Source: Lepidostoma basale (Eukaryota > Arthropoda > Insecta > Trichoptera > Lepidostomatidae). Taken from it: a stretch of DNA of 64,000 bases. Shown here piece by piece: positions 9,333 to 19,890 of the stretch (position 1 is the stretch's first letter; every line of letters begins with the position of its first letter). The notes under the pieces are model-generated. The model saw nothing but the letters and a program-made list of their open reading frames with translations. It did no database searches and had not been told where the DNA came from. Both the position numbers and the translations under genes were made by a program. The stretch is taken from contig JAHDVF020000881.1 of the NCBI GenBank assembly GCA_022606425.2, positions 496,001-560,000 on the forward strand. The letters are read 5' to 3'.

Positions 9333-9828
9333 TGTCGTCACAAACAAAAGCCTTTTCAAAAAAACTAAGATGGCAGTGTACAATGGTGTTATTTTACTGA
9401 CCCTCATGTTTGTAAGTGAAGCATGGAACTACCAAAAGATGGATAAAAGTAGAATAAATCAGTAGAAATAGATCTCATAGACGAATGTGTGTTAATGATA
9501 GAGTGTTAAATGCGAATATAAGAAAGTTTTATGAAGATAATAATTAAAGGATTATTAAGATGGTTTGGAAACATTGCAAGAATGAATGTAAAAAGAATGC
9601 CAAAGAAAGTTTATGTAAACGACGTAAACGGAGCTTGAAAAGAGGAACGAATATAACGTGGCACAATTAAATCAATCATATGTCGGCCACGCGAAAAGTC
9701 GGGGAAAATGTTGAGGAATCGAAAAAACTACTTATTTCAGGAAAGAACAGTGTGGCATTCCATTCATTCTGCCAACTCCTTCGGAGAGACGGTTATGTTG
9801 GGGTTATGACGGATGGTTAGTTATTTTT
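9333..9828 (+). mobile_element. RTE-T LINE 3' end, decayed
   Basis: It starts at the VIANKN-equivalent segment and runs through MAVYNGVILLTLMF-like sequence to the conserved C-terminus. A GATGGTTAGTTA tail ends near 9825. There are many stops and indels. Confidence 0.75.
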
Positions 9829-9885
9829 CATAAAATAAATAGACATTGGAAATCTTGAAAATCGTATTGTTTATTGTTGTAAGAA

Positions 9886-10205
9886 TCAGCAACAACAACA
9901 ACAAACCATCACGCCGTTTCTCCGAGAGGGTAGGCAGAGAGAATGGACCGCCAAACCACTCTATCCTTATACACCTCTCTAGCTTCCTCCGTATTCATAC
10001 AGCGAGTCTTACACGAACGTCGATTCTTCCGATTTCTAACATGACTGACCTTTAAAATTTGATTGATTTGGTAATGCCATTTTTTTCTTGGCCTTCTTCG
10101 ACTCCGTACTCCATTCAAATCGTTGACGTATACTTTCTTAACAATTCATTTTTTCGTCCATGCGTTTCATGTGACCAAACCAACGCTGTATGTAAGAATC
10201 ATTCA
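9886..10205 (-). mobile_element. RTE-T subfamily (T2) with (CAA)n/(GTT)n tail
   Basis: The minus-strand frame 10118-9909 encodes RPRKKWHYQINQILKV and ends WRSILSAYPLGETA, the RTE-T C-terminus. The tail at 9888-9905 is CAACAACAACAACAA rather than CTAA repeats. A second copy with the same tail type is at 59376-59690. Confidence 0.75.
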
Positions 10206-10880
10206 ATGTAAGAAACAATAAATGGTTTTTTTCTCTCTATGTTTTCAGATTGCGGGTACGTCATCAAAGAGCGATTAATATCCAACAACAGAAAAGTTAA
10301 AAGACTAAATTATGAAAAATGCTTTCGACTAGATGGACTAATAGAGAAAAGGAAGAAGGTGTAATGGTGCCTAAGAGGCAGTTACATAGATAAACAGTTT
10401 TCTCCGCAGTTATCCAATATGTTTATTATCCGATAAGCATTTGGAGAGAGGAGACGGAGATGGAGGGAGGTAACAGGAGCGGGACCATCTTCACTATCGG
10501 AGGAGATTTCATGCAGCAATGGTGAGTCAACCTAATAATTTTGTATATGCAAGAAAATTAGTTGTTTAAATCACTTTGATTTTTGTATATAAAATTAAGA
10601 GTAACACGGTGCCGGAATAATTGACTAAAAATGTAACATAAAGTTATAATATAAGCCTATTTGACGAGAGGTCGTGATTGTTCCCGGCTCCGGAGACCCA
10701 GACTTGAAAGTACAGAGAAATGTGTTTTCTATAGAGGACTTAAGTTATATAGAAAATGGCCAAATAAGGTAAAAGATGCCTGTTCTCTCACGGTCTTCCG
10801 TCGAAAATGTTGAAAACATTTAAGTAGCAATAAATCATGTTTTTGTTGTTTTCATTAGCGATTTTAATATTATTAATTAA
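10206..10880. other. no identified element; possible exon-like ORF
   Basis: A pyrimidine-rich CTCTCTATGTTTTCAG run ends at about 10249 and is followed by a 40-codon open frame to TAA near 10365 (CGYVIKERLISNNRKV start). A second short open stretch ends in CAATGGTGAGT at about 10520, which resembles a donor site. Neither matches a family I know. Coding status is doubtful. Confidence 0.25.
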
Positions 10881-11240
10881 TTTCTTCTATATACGCCATA
10901 CCTTGTGATGTTATGATGGTTTATTTATATTTTTCTTTTTTATACACTTTGTAAATACAACACTGATATTTAAAAAATAAAATTATATAGACATGTTTCG
11001 GACATACAGTCCTTATTCAGTAAAGATACATATTTCAAAAATATTATAAAATTGTTGTTATTTACATGATCTGACAACATCTGTCAGATCATGTAAACAT
11101 TAACAATTTTATAATATTTTTATGAATATGCATCTTTACTGAAGAAGGACTGTTTGTCCGAAACTTGTCTGTATAATTTAATTTTTCTATATCAGTTTTG
11201 TATATACAAAGTGTGTAAAAAGAAAAATAGAAATGTTAAT
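10881..11240. mobile_element. HH-2 palindromic hammerhead element
   Basis: Inverted arms meet at a centre near 11060 (ATCTGACAACATCTGTCAGAT). Outer ends read TTTCTTCTATATACG and, inverted, AAAAATAGAAA. Both arms carry outward-reading hammerhead-like motifs. Arm identity is clearly below that of HH-7, so this copy is older. Confidence 0.8.
11136..11172 (+). ncRNA. hammerhead-like ribozyme motif, HH-2 right arm
   Basis: Core CTGAAGA is at 11139-11145, extra A at 11146, stem II GGAC (11147-11150) with GTCC (11156-11159), GAAA at 11160-11163, stem III CTTG and GTC. The left-arm partner on the minus strand (10987-11024) has intact GAAA, CATG and GTC but CTGAATA for the core. Confidence 0.65.
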
Positions 11241-11555
11241 CAATCGTTTACAAAAGATTGTTTCGTTGTAAAATATTTTAGTATATTTTTATTACTTTGT
11301 TAAATAAATTAATTAATGTGTTATTCTATCAATATTTAATTAAAAAGGCACTATATATGTTAATCACTCTATTGGTTATATTCAACCGACAAAGTAATTA
11401 CGCGTTTCCACCGACAACAATATTCAAGATGATTAATCATGTCACCTCACATGTACCATGCGACCGTAGCGACAAAATTCTATTTTCAAATCAGGTAACT
11501 TACGTCTGTTCGGGGTTAATTTTTAATTTTTATTTAATTGATATTTTTATCATTA
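11241..11555. other. AT-rich, no gene seen
   Basis: The 93-codon open frame at 11297-11578 shows no known motif and runs into a SINE fragment. I regard it as chance. Confidence 0.5.
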
Positions 11556-11665
11556 CAGCACGAGCCAAATCGGTGTAAAGTATATAGCTATTATATTGAT
11601 TTTCATGACATGTGATAGGTAGCTTATCTATCGCTATTTTAGTATCACGTTAACTCTCCAAAATA
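11556..11665 (-). mobile_element. SINE-1b fragment
   Basis: On the minus strand it matches the body of SINE-1 (ATAGGTAGCTTATCTATCGC complement) and then the GGCTCG tail of subfamily b. The tRNA-like head is missing. Confidence 0.6.
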
Positions 11666-11694
11666 TCAAAGTTTGAGAATCACTTGTTCGTATT

Positions 11695-12530
11695 CTTCTT
11701 CTGTTTGTAGATCTTGCGATATGTTTATGCAGGATATCAACTTTCTTCCTGTGACGATGACGACCAGCCTTCTATCCATCTCTTTGGTGGTCGTCCTCGT
11801 GGTCGACGGCCCTCTGGAGTCTCATACATCACGATATTAGGAATTCTTGCTGGATCCAGTCTCTCGATGTGGTCCCTCCAGAATCGTCTTTTCTGCCTAC
11901 TCCCTATGTTTTCAATTTTGCAGGATTTGCGAATTTCTTCATTCGGTATCCTATCTCTAAGGGTTCTTCCCACAATAGGTCGCAATGTTCTCATTTCTGC
12001 TACTCTTAAGAGATGTTTGGTTCTGACAGTGTCTGCCCTTGCTTCGATTCCGTATGTCATTATGAGCTTCTAACTTTGCTTTCCACTAGCATATGCTTAT
12101 TGTCCCATACAGTGTCCCTTAGACATCACGAGATAACTGCAGCTTTATCAGTATGTTTTTTAACTTCATTATATTGGTCGCTGCAACTAGATATCTCCAC
12201 ACCCAGATATCTGAACTTCATGAATGGGTTTATCGTCTACAACCAATTTGCATCTGAGAGGCTGTCTGGATATTGTTAGACATTTTGTTTTTACGACGGA
12301 TATCATCATATTATATCTCTCAGACGCAAGATGGAACCTATAAAGCATTCATTGTAGATCGTCTTCACTATCTGCCAGTATTGTTGCACATTAATGAGTT
12401 TTTCTCCCATCCTATATCCGAGGTGGAGAGATGCGACCTCCTCTATGATCTTGTCCATGATGAGGTTAAAGAGGAAAGGACTGAGACTGTCACCCTGTCT
12501 TATTCCTCTTATTGTATGAATAAATTATTT
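11695..12530 (-). mobile_element. RTE-G1 LINE, RT palm to 3' tail
   Basis: The minus strand at about 12510-12370 encodes RGIRQGDSLSPFLFNLIMDK, the RT motif before the catalytic box, then YRMGEK. 12060-11737 is open for 107 codons (HLLRVAEMRTLRPIVGRT, then GRPPKRWIEGW). A TCTTCTTCTG tail lies at 11695. The YADD region is lost to decay between the two parts. Confidence 0.82.
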
Positions 12531-12536
12531 ATTTGA

Positions 12537-12935
12537 AATAAGAATATGATACCCTTACCCAATAATGAAAAGCCAAGAGCATGGTGTATATATAATTGAA
12601 CGTTTTAGTTTACGGAACGACCTTGCTTGTAGCAATATGTCAATTTTGCAAACTGCGAGGTTTAGATGTGTTGATGTGATCTAAAGCATAGTTCACATTT
12701 CTCAGAATCCGGGAAATCCGTTCTGTATCCACTTACATCCTATCTCCTATAGTCGGTTTTAAGCGAGCATTTGACTCCATTTAATTTTTCAAATTGCAAT
12801 AACTTCATTTTCAGATACATATTACTAAGAGCACGCAGATTTATTAAATTTCAAAAGTATCCTTTAAATTTTAGAATAAGTATTATATTCCAAAATTTTA
12901 TCACCCGAGAAAATTTCATAAATATTTTATATACA
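12537..12935. other. AT-rich, no gene seen
   Basis: I recognise nothing here. Confidence 0.5.
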
Positions 12936-13000
12936 ATATTAATAACATAATCCATTGTTTTGCGATGACATTATGTTACTTCAACATTATATTAACTTTA
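12936..13000 (-). repeat. HH-1 distal segment
   Basis: CCATTGTTTTG through ACTTCAACATTAT matches the outer segment seen next to HH-1 ribozymes at 47.4, 53.1 and 58.2 kb. Confidence 0.55.
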
Positions 13001-13002
13001 AA

Positions 13003-13141
13003 TGTATCTCAATAGAGACGAAGATGTTAATTATTTGGAAACAGAATATGGTGGTCGAGGCGTTTACAGGACTTATGACCTGTCATTGGTTGGGTTATGT
13101 TTCCAAATAATTAACATCTTCGTCTCTATTAAGATACAAAT
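13003..13141. repeat. PAL-4 palindrome
   Basis: Arms of about 44 bp (TGTATCTCAATAGAGACGAA and its inverse ending 13141) flank a 50-bp centre with AGGACTTATGACC. Related single arms occur at 21283, 24752 and 62690 (minus). A GGAAACAG follows an ACGAAGA block, like a damaged hammerhead, but the core does not fit. Confidence 0.75.
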
Positions 13142-13249
13142 AATCCTTATTGATTAATACACCCGTAATGGGTAAAATCCAGTATTTGTCTACAAGTATT
13201 TGTATGCATTAAAAAAAAATTATATTTACTGATTAATTTTTTAAAAAAG

Positions 13250-13312
13250 ATAATTATTCTCGCGACAGCTGTTTCGCCAACCGATGTTGTCAACATCAGT
13301 GGCCACAATCAA
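13250..13312 (-). repeat. HH-1 arm remnant
   Basis: On the minus strand CTGATGT, then the CAACATCGGTTGGC stem II side, GAAA, CAGCTG and GTC are all readable, but core position 9 is T and the 5' side of stem II is altered. Confidence 0.65.
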
Positions 13313-13321
13313 CTAAGTTTC

Positions 13322-14020
13322 TATACATTCGATAATTCTCTATTTACGCGGAGTATGTCACTCCAACATATTCTTCTTTTAATTGATCGGACGATCTGTG
13401 ACACGAAAATCGTTTTTCCTGAGATGATCAAGTCCAAGTATTTCTCCATCTTTAAGGTAATCTTCCAAGGTGGACGGTGTGCGGAAGGGATTTCGTTAGC
13501 GGCTGTATATGCAAGTCTGTCACAAACCATTCTGGCAACATGGTCCCTCCAGTATATTTTTCTGGATCTACTCCAATGAACAATATCATCTATTTTCTTA
13601 TGTCTCACTACACGATTTCGGAGAATTTTTCCAGTAATCTATTTTGATACCTTCATCGCATATGTTCTAGCATACGTCTTGATAGGTTGCACGCATGTGC
13701 GACCAGATTTTCTGGCACCTTGATACAGAGGACGCTTCATTGACTCATTCTCGTACTTCAGTGCAAAGGTTATTATGGCTGTAGATATCTACTCCCAAAT
13801 ATCTAAAGCTCATTTTTTGGTACACGGGTATATCATCCACAGTCAATTTACACCACATAGGTTGTCTGGATACTATAAGACTTTATGTTTTGCTGACTGA
13901 TGTAGGGCTATATTTAGATATTCGTGATCCTATATGGAATTTGTACAAAATTCTTTGTAAGTTATCAGATCTTCTAATCGACGATCAATCTGGCTCATCT
14001 AAGCGTAGGCTCATCTTAGT
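13322..14020 (-). mobile_element. RTE-G1 LINE 3' portion, decayed
   Basis: The minus frame 13608-13321 encodes KKIDDIVHWSRSRKIYWRDH and ARMVCDRLAYTAANEIPS. 13900-13620 keeps RT-thumb-like segments with several stops. It is the same family as 11695-12530. Confidence 0.72.
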
Positions 14021-14094
14021 GTGTCATAATGTAGTATCTAATATGACATTCTAAAACTTCTAGAAAACTAAAAACCTTTTTATGCTGCTTCTTC

Positions 14095-14470
14095 TCAGTC
14101 ATTCTCACTCCATTACTGGATAAAGGCATCTTTTTAACTCTTCCAACATGTTCTATCTTGGGCTATCTGCTGCCACCTACGGCCCGCAACATCTGTCCAT
14201 CTTTTTGGTGGTCTTCCTATGCCCCTTCTGTTGTTACAAGGGCTCTATTTCAGATTTCTAGGTGACCATCTGAGCTCATCTCGCTACATGTCTCGTCCAC
14301 TGCCATTTTAGCTTTTTTGTTCTTTCTCATCATTTCTAGTTCTATCATGAAGACTAACCCCCAACATTTGTCTTTCCATTACTCACTGAATACACTGAAT
14401 CTTTTGTAAGTATCTAGCAGTGAGGGATATAGTTTCCAGGTCATATGCCATCACTGCCAAAGACACATGA
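14095..14470 (-). mobile_element. RTE-G2 LINE C-terminal remnant
   Basis: The minus strand reads LETISLTARYLQKIQ, then RQMLGVSLHDRTRND, then GRPPKRWTDVAGRRW, with breaks. This is the order seen in the better copies at 24170 and 55150. Confidence 0.7.
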
Positions 14471-14487
14471 GTCAAAGACTAGTTGCA

Positions 14488-14780
14488 GGTTTTAGTTAGA
14501 AAGTTTCAATCCTGGGATTGGTTTTCACCAATTTTTTCTATTCTTCTCTTCCATTCTTCCCTGTCTTGTGCGGCCCTTTTGAAATCTGCATATGATGAGC
14601 AGCGCACGTCCACCAACAGGTCCTCTAGGTACTCTCGGCGTGGGCGTCCCCTAGAGTTTGTCCCCTCGGTCATACCCTCCATTATGGCATGCAAGTGGCC
14701 TTCTTGTAGTATTACATGGCCGGCTTAGTTTCAGGCTTAGGCATTAAATACTGCATTTTCTGTTCTTGAACCCTTAGATT
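14488..14780 (-). mobile_element. RTE-G4 LINE C-terminal fragment
   Basis: The minus frame 14694-14506 encodes RGRPRREYLEDLLVDVR, then SSYADFKRAAQDREEWKR, a typical end of an RTE-like polyprotein. It abuts RTE-G2 in the same orientation. A related end is at 61190-61350. Confidence 0.75.
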
Positions 14781-15130
14781 CCACTTCCATCGAAAGTCTC
14801 TAGGGTGACTACACATAAATGGGTAAACGCGTCGCGCGGATCAATCCGCCTCATCTGAGCGCGGGCTAATAGTGTGCCATGCTAGTGGTCCCAATTAATC
14901 CTTCTCACAATAGCCATGCGGACCGCAATTACCGTCGCTTTGTTTCGGCTGCGGAGCACTGATGGGCCCCGCCGCGCCCCCCGCCGCGCCCCCGCCCTAG
15001 TCCGGATGGAGGCTTTTATTACACTCCGCTGGGTGCATCGTTAAACTCTCCGGCTCTTACAATACTCACTCCACACCCAATCGTAATACGCTTAACGATT
15101 CCTATTATTCTACGTTTTTTAATGAAAGCC
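14781..15130. other. GC-rich island, no ORF
   Basis: Between 14820 and 15065 the sequence is strongly GC-rich with repeated CCGCCGCGCCCC. It is flanked by AT-rich repeats. It may be an unrecognised transposon end or a conserved regulatory or exon remnant. Confidence 0.4.
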
Positions 15131-15204
15131 TACGCCCCCTCAATTTTAAAAATATTGAATAATAAAAAAAAAACTTTTTAATTGCATTTATTTTACAATG
15201 ATTC

Positions 15205-15440
15205 TTTTTTTAACTTTGTACACAACACTTACTTAAAAAAGAACTATTTAAAAAAACAAACGTGTTTCGAACACAGAAGCCCTACATCAGTATTAATAAT
15301 TTAAAGTTCATAAATATTATAAATTAAAAAAAATATTTTTGGCAGTTTTGACTGATATTTAAATGAAACATTTCGGAACGTATTAATATTTGTTTTAACA
15401 GAAGCATATCTTCTGTTAAAACAAATATTTTAAATAAATT
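15205..15440. mobile_element. HH-8 element, decayed
   Basis: The minus-strand motif at 15255-15293 has CTGATGT, an extra A, GGGC start of stem II, GAAA, palindromic CACG/CGTG-like stem III and a GTT triplet. Core position 9 is T. AT-rich inverted segments follow to 15440. Confidence 0.55.
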
Positions 15441-15504
15441 AAAAATAATAATTTAAATTTAATTTATTTTATTTCATTAGTATTTAAAAGAGAATACTTT
15501 CTGT

Positions 15505-15725
15505 ATATTTATTGTTTCTTGAACAATGAGATAAAACTCCATATTAAATCATTAATACGAATGTAAACGTCTGTTTTTATATTTTATAGAAATGACACGT
15601 TTCGCCTTACTAAGGCATTATCAAATGTCCAACATTTGGTATTGCCACAGCAAGCAAAATATACTAAAACTTCTAGAAAACAAACGTTTGCATTCTTATT
15701 AACCATTTAATTATTTAACCACGAA
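15505..15725. mobile_element. HH-3 palindrome
   Basis: Left arm 15505-15640 begins TATTGTTTCTTGAACAATGA, and a partial right arm runs 15655-15720 (AAAACTTCTAGAAAACA). The left arm encodes the best HH-3 ribozyme motif on the minus strand. Confidence 0.75.
15586..15632 (-). ncRNA. hammerhead-like motif with U3/A8 core, HH-3
   Basis: On the minus strand: TTGATAA (15618-15624), extra T, stem II GCCTT/AAGGC (15604-15616), GAAA (15600-15603), stem III CGTG (15596-15599) and GTC. Relative to CTGATGA, positions 3 and 8 are U and A. The flanks TTGGACAT and ATTTCTAT form a near-continuous stem I with one mismatch. Confidence 0.65.
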
Positions 15726-15759
15726 ATTGAAGCAAACTAGTTTACTAATAATCAAGGTT

Positions 15760-16170
15760 CTTCTACTTCTCCTTTATATCAGCCGTCTGTCGCCCACTGA
15801 TGAACGTGGGCCTCTCTCAAAGCACGCTACTGCTCCTTATCTATTGCCACTCTCATTCATCCACGTTCAGCAATCCTTATAGTTACGTCGATCCAGCGGG
15901 CAGGACGTCGTCTAACTCTACGGAGTCCTGTGCGCGATTTCCACTCCAAAACCGTCTTCCCCATCACCTGTAGGTTTTTCGAAACATATAGGCAGCCCAC
16001 CACCACTTCATCCCACCTATCCTCAAAGTCACTTCAGTCACCTTGGTTCATTGTCGAATACATTAATTTCTCATTCTTTCCCTGAATGTGGTATTAAGCG
16101 TGTATCTTTCTAAGGTGCGCTGGGCTACCTGATACTTGTATACTAGACTCTTTATCAGCGTCTACTTTTC
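15760..16170 (-). mobile_element. RTE-G2-type LINE C-terminal remnant
   Basis: The minus strand, across shifted frames, reads VAQRTLERYTLNTTFRERMR, TKVTEVTLRIG, then WRALREAH-like sequence and an HQWATDG-type end. GAAGTAGAAG forms the 3' tail at 15770. Confidence 0.65.
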
Positions 16171-16634
16171 AGCTTGATATATAATATTATTCATGTACTG
16201 ATTGAAGACTTTGCTAAGAACAAGTATTATCACAGCAAAATACGAACTGCTCTGATTCTAGGAAGGTATTTTTTTATACTATATATGCAATCAAATAGAA
16301 AAACAATTTTTAAGGATTAATTGTATTTGTATACATTCAAAAACAAATTAGAAAAACAATGTTTCGAAATTCCCTTATATTTTATAAGGCATTTAAGATG
16401 GAACCTGAGGATGTCAAAATTGAAAAATATTTAAATAGATGAAAACTAAAATTGATTAAAATTCATTTTTTATTTATTTAAAAGATTTCTCAGGGCTATT
16501 AGTATCTACATACAGGTATATACAAAATTAAATTAATATAATTAAATATAATAAAAATAGGGGAACATAGGGGAACTTGTGCTCGTTCTCGAGGTGCTAT
16601 TTGGGTCTTTAATGTGATAGTTTCCAATTGCTTT
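16171..16634. other. AT-rich, no gene seen
   Basis: It contains an AATGTTTCGAAATTCCC block that looks like the ribozyme side of an HH element, but no core is present. Confidence 0.4.
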
Positions 16635-16800
16635 CCATATTTTTATACAACTGGTTATTTGAGCCCGATTACTGAATACATCATTGATTGATTCTCATGA
16701 TGTATATAGGAAGCTAATCTATCGCCATTTTATTGTCACGTCAATTCTACACCAGACCAAATATAGTGTAACAATCACAATGCCACCGGGAATCGAAGTA
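16635..16800 (-). mobile_element. SINE-1a fragment
   Basis: On the minus strand there is a B-box-like remnant (GATTCCCGG near 16790), the SINE-1 body (ATTGTCACG, ATCGCC complement) and the LINE-J-like tail at 16640-16670. The A box is lost. Confidence 0.65.
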
Positions 16801-16843
16801 TCAAAAAAGTAAAAAATTAGATTCTGATACCAATTGATGTTAA

Positions 16844-17372
16844 ACTAACTAACTAACTAACCATCACGGCGTCTCCCCGAAGGGGTAGGCAGAAAAAATG
16901 GACTGCCACACTTTTCTTTCCCGACATATTTCTCTCGCTTCCTCAACATTCATACATCGTGTCATGCACGCGCGTCGATTTCTCTGACTCCTCACATGGC
17001 CGACATTCAATATTTGATTTATTTGATCGTGCCACGTTTTCCTCGGTCTTCCTCTATTTCTGGTTCCATTTACATCATTAACATATAATTTTTTTACCAT
17101 TCTTTCTTCATTCATTCTTTTCATATGTCCAAACCATCTTAATGATCCTTTCATTATTTTGTTCATGACACCATCATTCGCACCGCATTCACTTCTTATA
17201 TTTTCATTCGGCACTCTATCATACACAGAGTATCCACACATTCTTCTAAGAGATCTCATTTCAACTGCATTTATTCTACTTTCATCCTTCTTTTGCCAGT
17301 TCCATGCTTCGCTTCCATACATAAGGGTCGGAAGAAGAACACCATTGTGCACTGCCATTCTAGCTTTTTTTT
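16844..17372 (-). mobile_element. RTE-T LINE 3' end with intact terminal frame
   Basis: A (CTAA)n tail lies at 16844-16861. The minus frame 17358-16864 is open for 164 codons: LMYGSEAWNWQKKDE, MRSLRRMCGYSVYDRV, LRWFGHMKRMNEERM, RGRPRKTWHDQINQIL and the end SAYPFGETP. It is nearly identical to 43315-43809. It is 5' truncated at 17372, within the A-run of the KKAR codons. Confidence 0.88.
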
Positions 17373-17377
17373 AAAAC

Positions 17378-17520
17378 ATGCATTGATACAAAACTCTACA
17401 ATGCATGTTTTTATCTGGGCACCAGTGGCGGAAAGTAATTATTATATACGAGTATATTAATTCAGTAAAACCTCGATATAATGAATTAATTTGGTGGAGG
17501 GGATGTCCGTTAAAGCCAAT
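17378..17520. repeat. direct repeat with pogo-like end, copy 1
   Basis: ATGCATTGATACAAAACTC begins a 143-bp block repeated at 17998-18140. Inside it, CAGTAAAACCTCGATATAA resembles a pogo-family terminal repeat (CAG start, TA-rich flank). Confidence 0.65.
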
Positions 17521-17997
17521 TGATGTTAAATACAATAAACATGCCTGTTTTATGTTAAAACTACTTAGCACCTTTGTAAAAGCATTTAATTATGCAATAA
17601 ATATAAATAGTTTATTTAAGTACGTACAATATTATTATTTTAAATATATTTTTTAATGTTAATGACAAACAAGTTAAAAAACTGGACAGTAAATAACATA
17701 ACAGAAGGACTGCATGCATCTACGCAATAAAAAGTCCTTTAAACCAAGCGTTGTGAATACATCAGCCATGTGTGGAGTCTATTTTCCACACAAACCAATA
17801 TTTTAGAGTGCATTTTGGAATGCGGATAGAAGGAACAGATTCGCGATGATTTTCCTTTGAAACAAACTATTTTTATTCAGCAACTCCTGAATATTACCAT
17901 AACTATGTACACAGTGCTCACTCTACCCAGAACAAATGATAGAAACACCACCTCGGGCAGAAATAGTTTTCATACATGTATGTACATTATCTACAGA
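17521..17997. other. AT-rich spacer between the direct repeats
   Basis: No ORF and no familiar repeat. It may be the interior of a pogo-like element or the product of a local duplication. Confidence 0.4.
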
Positions 17998-18140
17998 ATG
18001 CATTGATACAAAACTCTACAATGCATGTTTTTATTTGTTCACCAGTGGCGGAGAGTAATTATTATATACGAGTATATTAATACAGTAAAACCTCGATATA
18101 ACGGATTAATTGGGGGGAGGGGGTGTCCGTTAAAGCTGAA
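17998..18140. repeat. direct repeat with pogo-like end, copy 2
   Basis: About 90% identical to copy 1. Here the terminal block reads CAGTAAAACCTCGATATAAC, followed by GGGGGAGGGGGTGTCCG. Confidence 0.65.
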
Positions 18141-18161
18141 AGTCCGTAAGATAAAAATAGG

Positions 18162-18336
18162 TTTAAAATGGTTGGACACATGGAAAGAATGAATGAATAT
18201 AGAATGGTATAAAATATATATATTAACGATGTTAATGGAACTAGAAATAGAGGAAGACCGAAGAAAACGTGGCATGATCAAATAAATCAAATATTAAATG
18301 TCGGCCAAGTGAGGAGTCAGAGAAATCGACGCGCAT
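18162..18336 (+). mobile_element. RTE-T LINE fragment, sense
   Basis: It encodes VGHMERMNEYRMV, then NDVNGTRNRGRPKKTWHDQI, then RSQRNRRACM, and stops before the last 35 codons. It lies head-to-head with the next, opposite copy. Confidence 0.75.
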
Positions 18337-18367
18337 GCATGACAGTTTTTTAATTTATTTTAAACCT

Positions 18368-18728
18368 AAACTAACTAACTTACTAACCATCACGCCGTCT
18401 CTTCGAAGGGGTAGGCGAAAAAAATGGACTGGCACACTTTTCTTTCCTGACATATTTCTCTCGCTTCATCAACATTCATACATCGCGTCATGCACGCGCC
18501 TCGATTTGTCTGACTCGTCACGTGGCCGACTTTCAATATTTGTTTCATTTGATCGTGTCACGTTTTCCTCGGTCTTCTTCTATTTCTAGTTCAATTTACA
18601 TCGTTAACATTTACTTTTTTTTACCATTCTTTCTTCATTCATCCTTTCTATGTGTCCAAACCATCTTTATGATCCTTTTAATTTTTGTTCTTAATACCAT
18701 CATTTGCACCGCATTCAATTCTTATATT
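18368..18728 (-). mobile_element. RTE-T LINE 3' end, antisense
   Basis: The tail CTAACTAACTTACTAAC is at 18370-18387. The body matches the RTE-T C-terminus with several shifts. With 18162-18336 it makes an inverted pair able to form a long hairpin RNA. Confidence 0.75.
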
Positions 18729-19020
18729 TTAAAATCAATGTTTTAATTGGAGAGATGAGCCTGACTTTAATATCAAACTTTCAATATCGGGCTTCAAGTA
18801 GTTAGAATCAACCTTAAATCTCTTTGGTGGGTGTTTTTTTAAACCTGTTTCTATTTTTTGTAAGGAGATTGGCAACCGCGCTAAACCCTTTTTCCGCGAG
18901 GTATGACGATGGACCCCCATTTACATCTCACGCACCCCTGGTTTTATTATTCGTTGACGTGGACACTTTGCAGGTAGAAATAGACCCCTAAGGGTCAATA
19001 TAGACCACTTTTGGAATGGA

Positions 19021-19890
19021 TAGGTTCCCAACCTTTTGTGCACTACGGCCCCTTTACAAGAAAAATAGTCCAACTCTCTTAACCAACATCATTACCAATA
19101 TCTTCAGCGTTACTATCCTTGGTGGATCTAGATTCTTCTAAGAAATTTTTCCATCTTGTCCTGTCTCTGGTCACCGCCTCCCAGTCTTGCTGCCCCAGAT
19201 CCCATCAGACTGCCAAGATATCATTCAACCATCCTACCGACCTACTGGATTGTTAAACAATACTCGTTTGACCGGCTCCAGATCTCCCATGCGGTGCATA
19301 TGACCTAGTCAGAGTAATCTGTTAATTTTGATAAACTTGATCACGTGTTTGATCTCCTTCACCATGTCTGACCATCCATAATGAGTCCAAGGATTCTGCG
19401 AACGCCTCTTCAATATTGCATATATTTATAACCACAAATATGAAATCAAAAAGACTGACAAATGTACCAGAATTGTTTATACACTATTACATTTATAAAA
19501 AAACTAACAGCTCTGTGGTTTACACATTCCATACGCAATCATTTTCCTTTGTACAGGGGCATAATTACTGCTCTTTTCTAGTCTAGCGGCGTATATCCCT
19601 CCTCCAAGCACTGGTTAAATAACTTAAATAACCATACAAAAACCACTCCGCCACCGCTTTTAATAAAATCTATGGCGATACAATCAAACCCTAATATGAA
19701 TAAAATATTTATTCATATAAGGTAGTTTTAAAATATTTCATTATTATGTATTAAAATACGTATGCCACGGCCGCAGCCGCCCCTTTAGATTGCCACAACC
19801 TCCCTCACTTACCTCTGGATCTGCTACCGCCCCCACGAAAACCTTCAGCACCCAATGGGGGCGGTACCACCCCCTTTGGGAAGACCTTCT
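19021..19890. mobile_element. possible hAT-like non-autonomous element
   Basis: GGTTCCCAACCTTTTG...CTACGGCCCC at 19030-19060 and, inverted near 19885, TTCCCAAAGGGGGTGG with TACCGCCCCC resemble terminal regions of insect hAT elements. Termini and an 8-bp duplication are not clearly defined. The LINE at 19110-19710 lies inside. Confidence 0.35.
19110..19710 (-). mobile_element. RTE-G6 LINE remnant with RT fingers
   Basis: The minus strand at 19700-19500 encodes IAIDFIKSGGGVVFVWLF, LFNQCLEEGYTPLD and AVIMPLYKGK, the start of a non-LTR RT domain. 19440-19110 encodes the C-terminal LGHMHRMGDLEPVK and a later ETGQDG-type end. The palm between them is deleted, and several stops are present. Confidence 0.72.

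Noticed and set aside
13003..13141. PAL-4 as another hammerhead family
   Set aside because: The invariant U after the first C is missing (ACGAAGA), no stem II of adequate length precedes GAAA, and no self-complementary stem III follows. Kept as a palindrome of unknown type.
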